This document shows, piece after piece, positions 17,902 through 17,912 of a stretch of 17,912 nucleotides of DNA; positions within the stretch are counted from its first letter, which is position 1; each line of letters begins with the position of its first letter. The position numbers and the translations under genes are program-made. The notes under the pieces were generated by a model. It saw only the letters and a program-made list of their open reading frames with translations, ran no database searches and was not told the origin of the DNA. Source of the stretch: Dinochytrium kinnereticum (taxonomy: Eukaryota; Chytridiomycota; Chytridiomycetes; Chytridiales; Chytridiaceae); NCBI GenBank assembly GCA_027604005.1, contig JADGJT010000381.1:1-17912 (forward strand), given 5' to 3'.

Positions 17902-17912
17902 AAAAATAAAAA

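Overview
This window is nuclear DNA of a filamentous fungus. Genes are compact and interrupted by short introns (about 50-250 nt). Most introns are GT-AG, and one has a perfect TACTAAC branch site. Two recognisable proteins are typical fungal forms: a GT31-type galactosyltransferase-like protein with a C-terminal PAN/apple domain, and the AP-1 clathrin adaptor gamma subunit. I infer Dikarya, probably a Pezizomycotina-type ascomycete of moderate GC with AT-rich intergenic DNA. The class cannot be fixed from this window.

Layout, left to right. Positions 1-1377 hold no supportable gene but contain two short degenerate tandem repeats. Positions 1378-3379 (minus, 4 exons) encode a 488-aa type II membrane glycosyltransferase with a DDD motif and a PAN domain. 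A divergent promoter region of about 480 bp separates it from 3863-5023 (plus, one exon), a 386-aa orphan with a long Ser/Pro-rich stretch and a C-terminal PH-like fold. Positions 5024-6308 carry two doubtful small ORFs, one of them possibly a membrane protein on the plus strand behind an ATG-free stretch. Positions 6309-6970 (plus, 2 exons) encode a 184-aa protein of unknown function. Positions 6971-8719 have no convincing gene, but the last 830 bp are almost free of ATG on the plus strand only, which looks like a long 5' leader or promoter of the next gene.

Positions 8720-10753 (plus, 2 exons) encode a 644-aa protein that I do not recognise. It has a folded-looking N-terminal part, a basic middle, and a Ser-rich C-terminal half built from degenerate repeats with a nearly strict 23-residue (69-bp) period, ending in an acidic/aromatic tail. 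It looks like a nuclear regulator, but that is inference. About 1.1 kb of AT-rich DNA follows, and then the 12-exon AP-1 gamma-adaptin gene (12146-15917, 912 aa), which includes one likely GC-AG intron and an uncertain N-terminus. Positions 15918-17912 are low-complexity DNA with microsatellites, a possible minus-strand exon (17346-17663), and strong G-quadruplex-forming runs on the minus strand at the right edge.

The genes do not form an obvious pathway. The glycosyltransferase (Golgi/secretory) and AP-1 gamma (trans-Golgi/endosome clathrin sorting) share the secretory system only in a general way. The least explained parts are the 644-aa repeat protein with its ATG-depleted leader and the 5.3-6.3 kb block of small ORFs.
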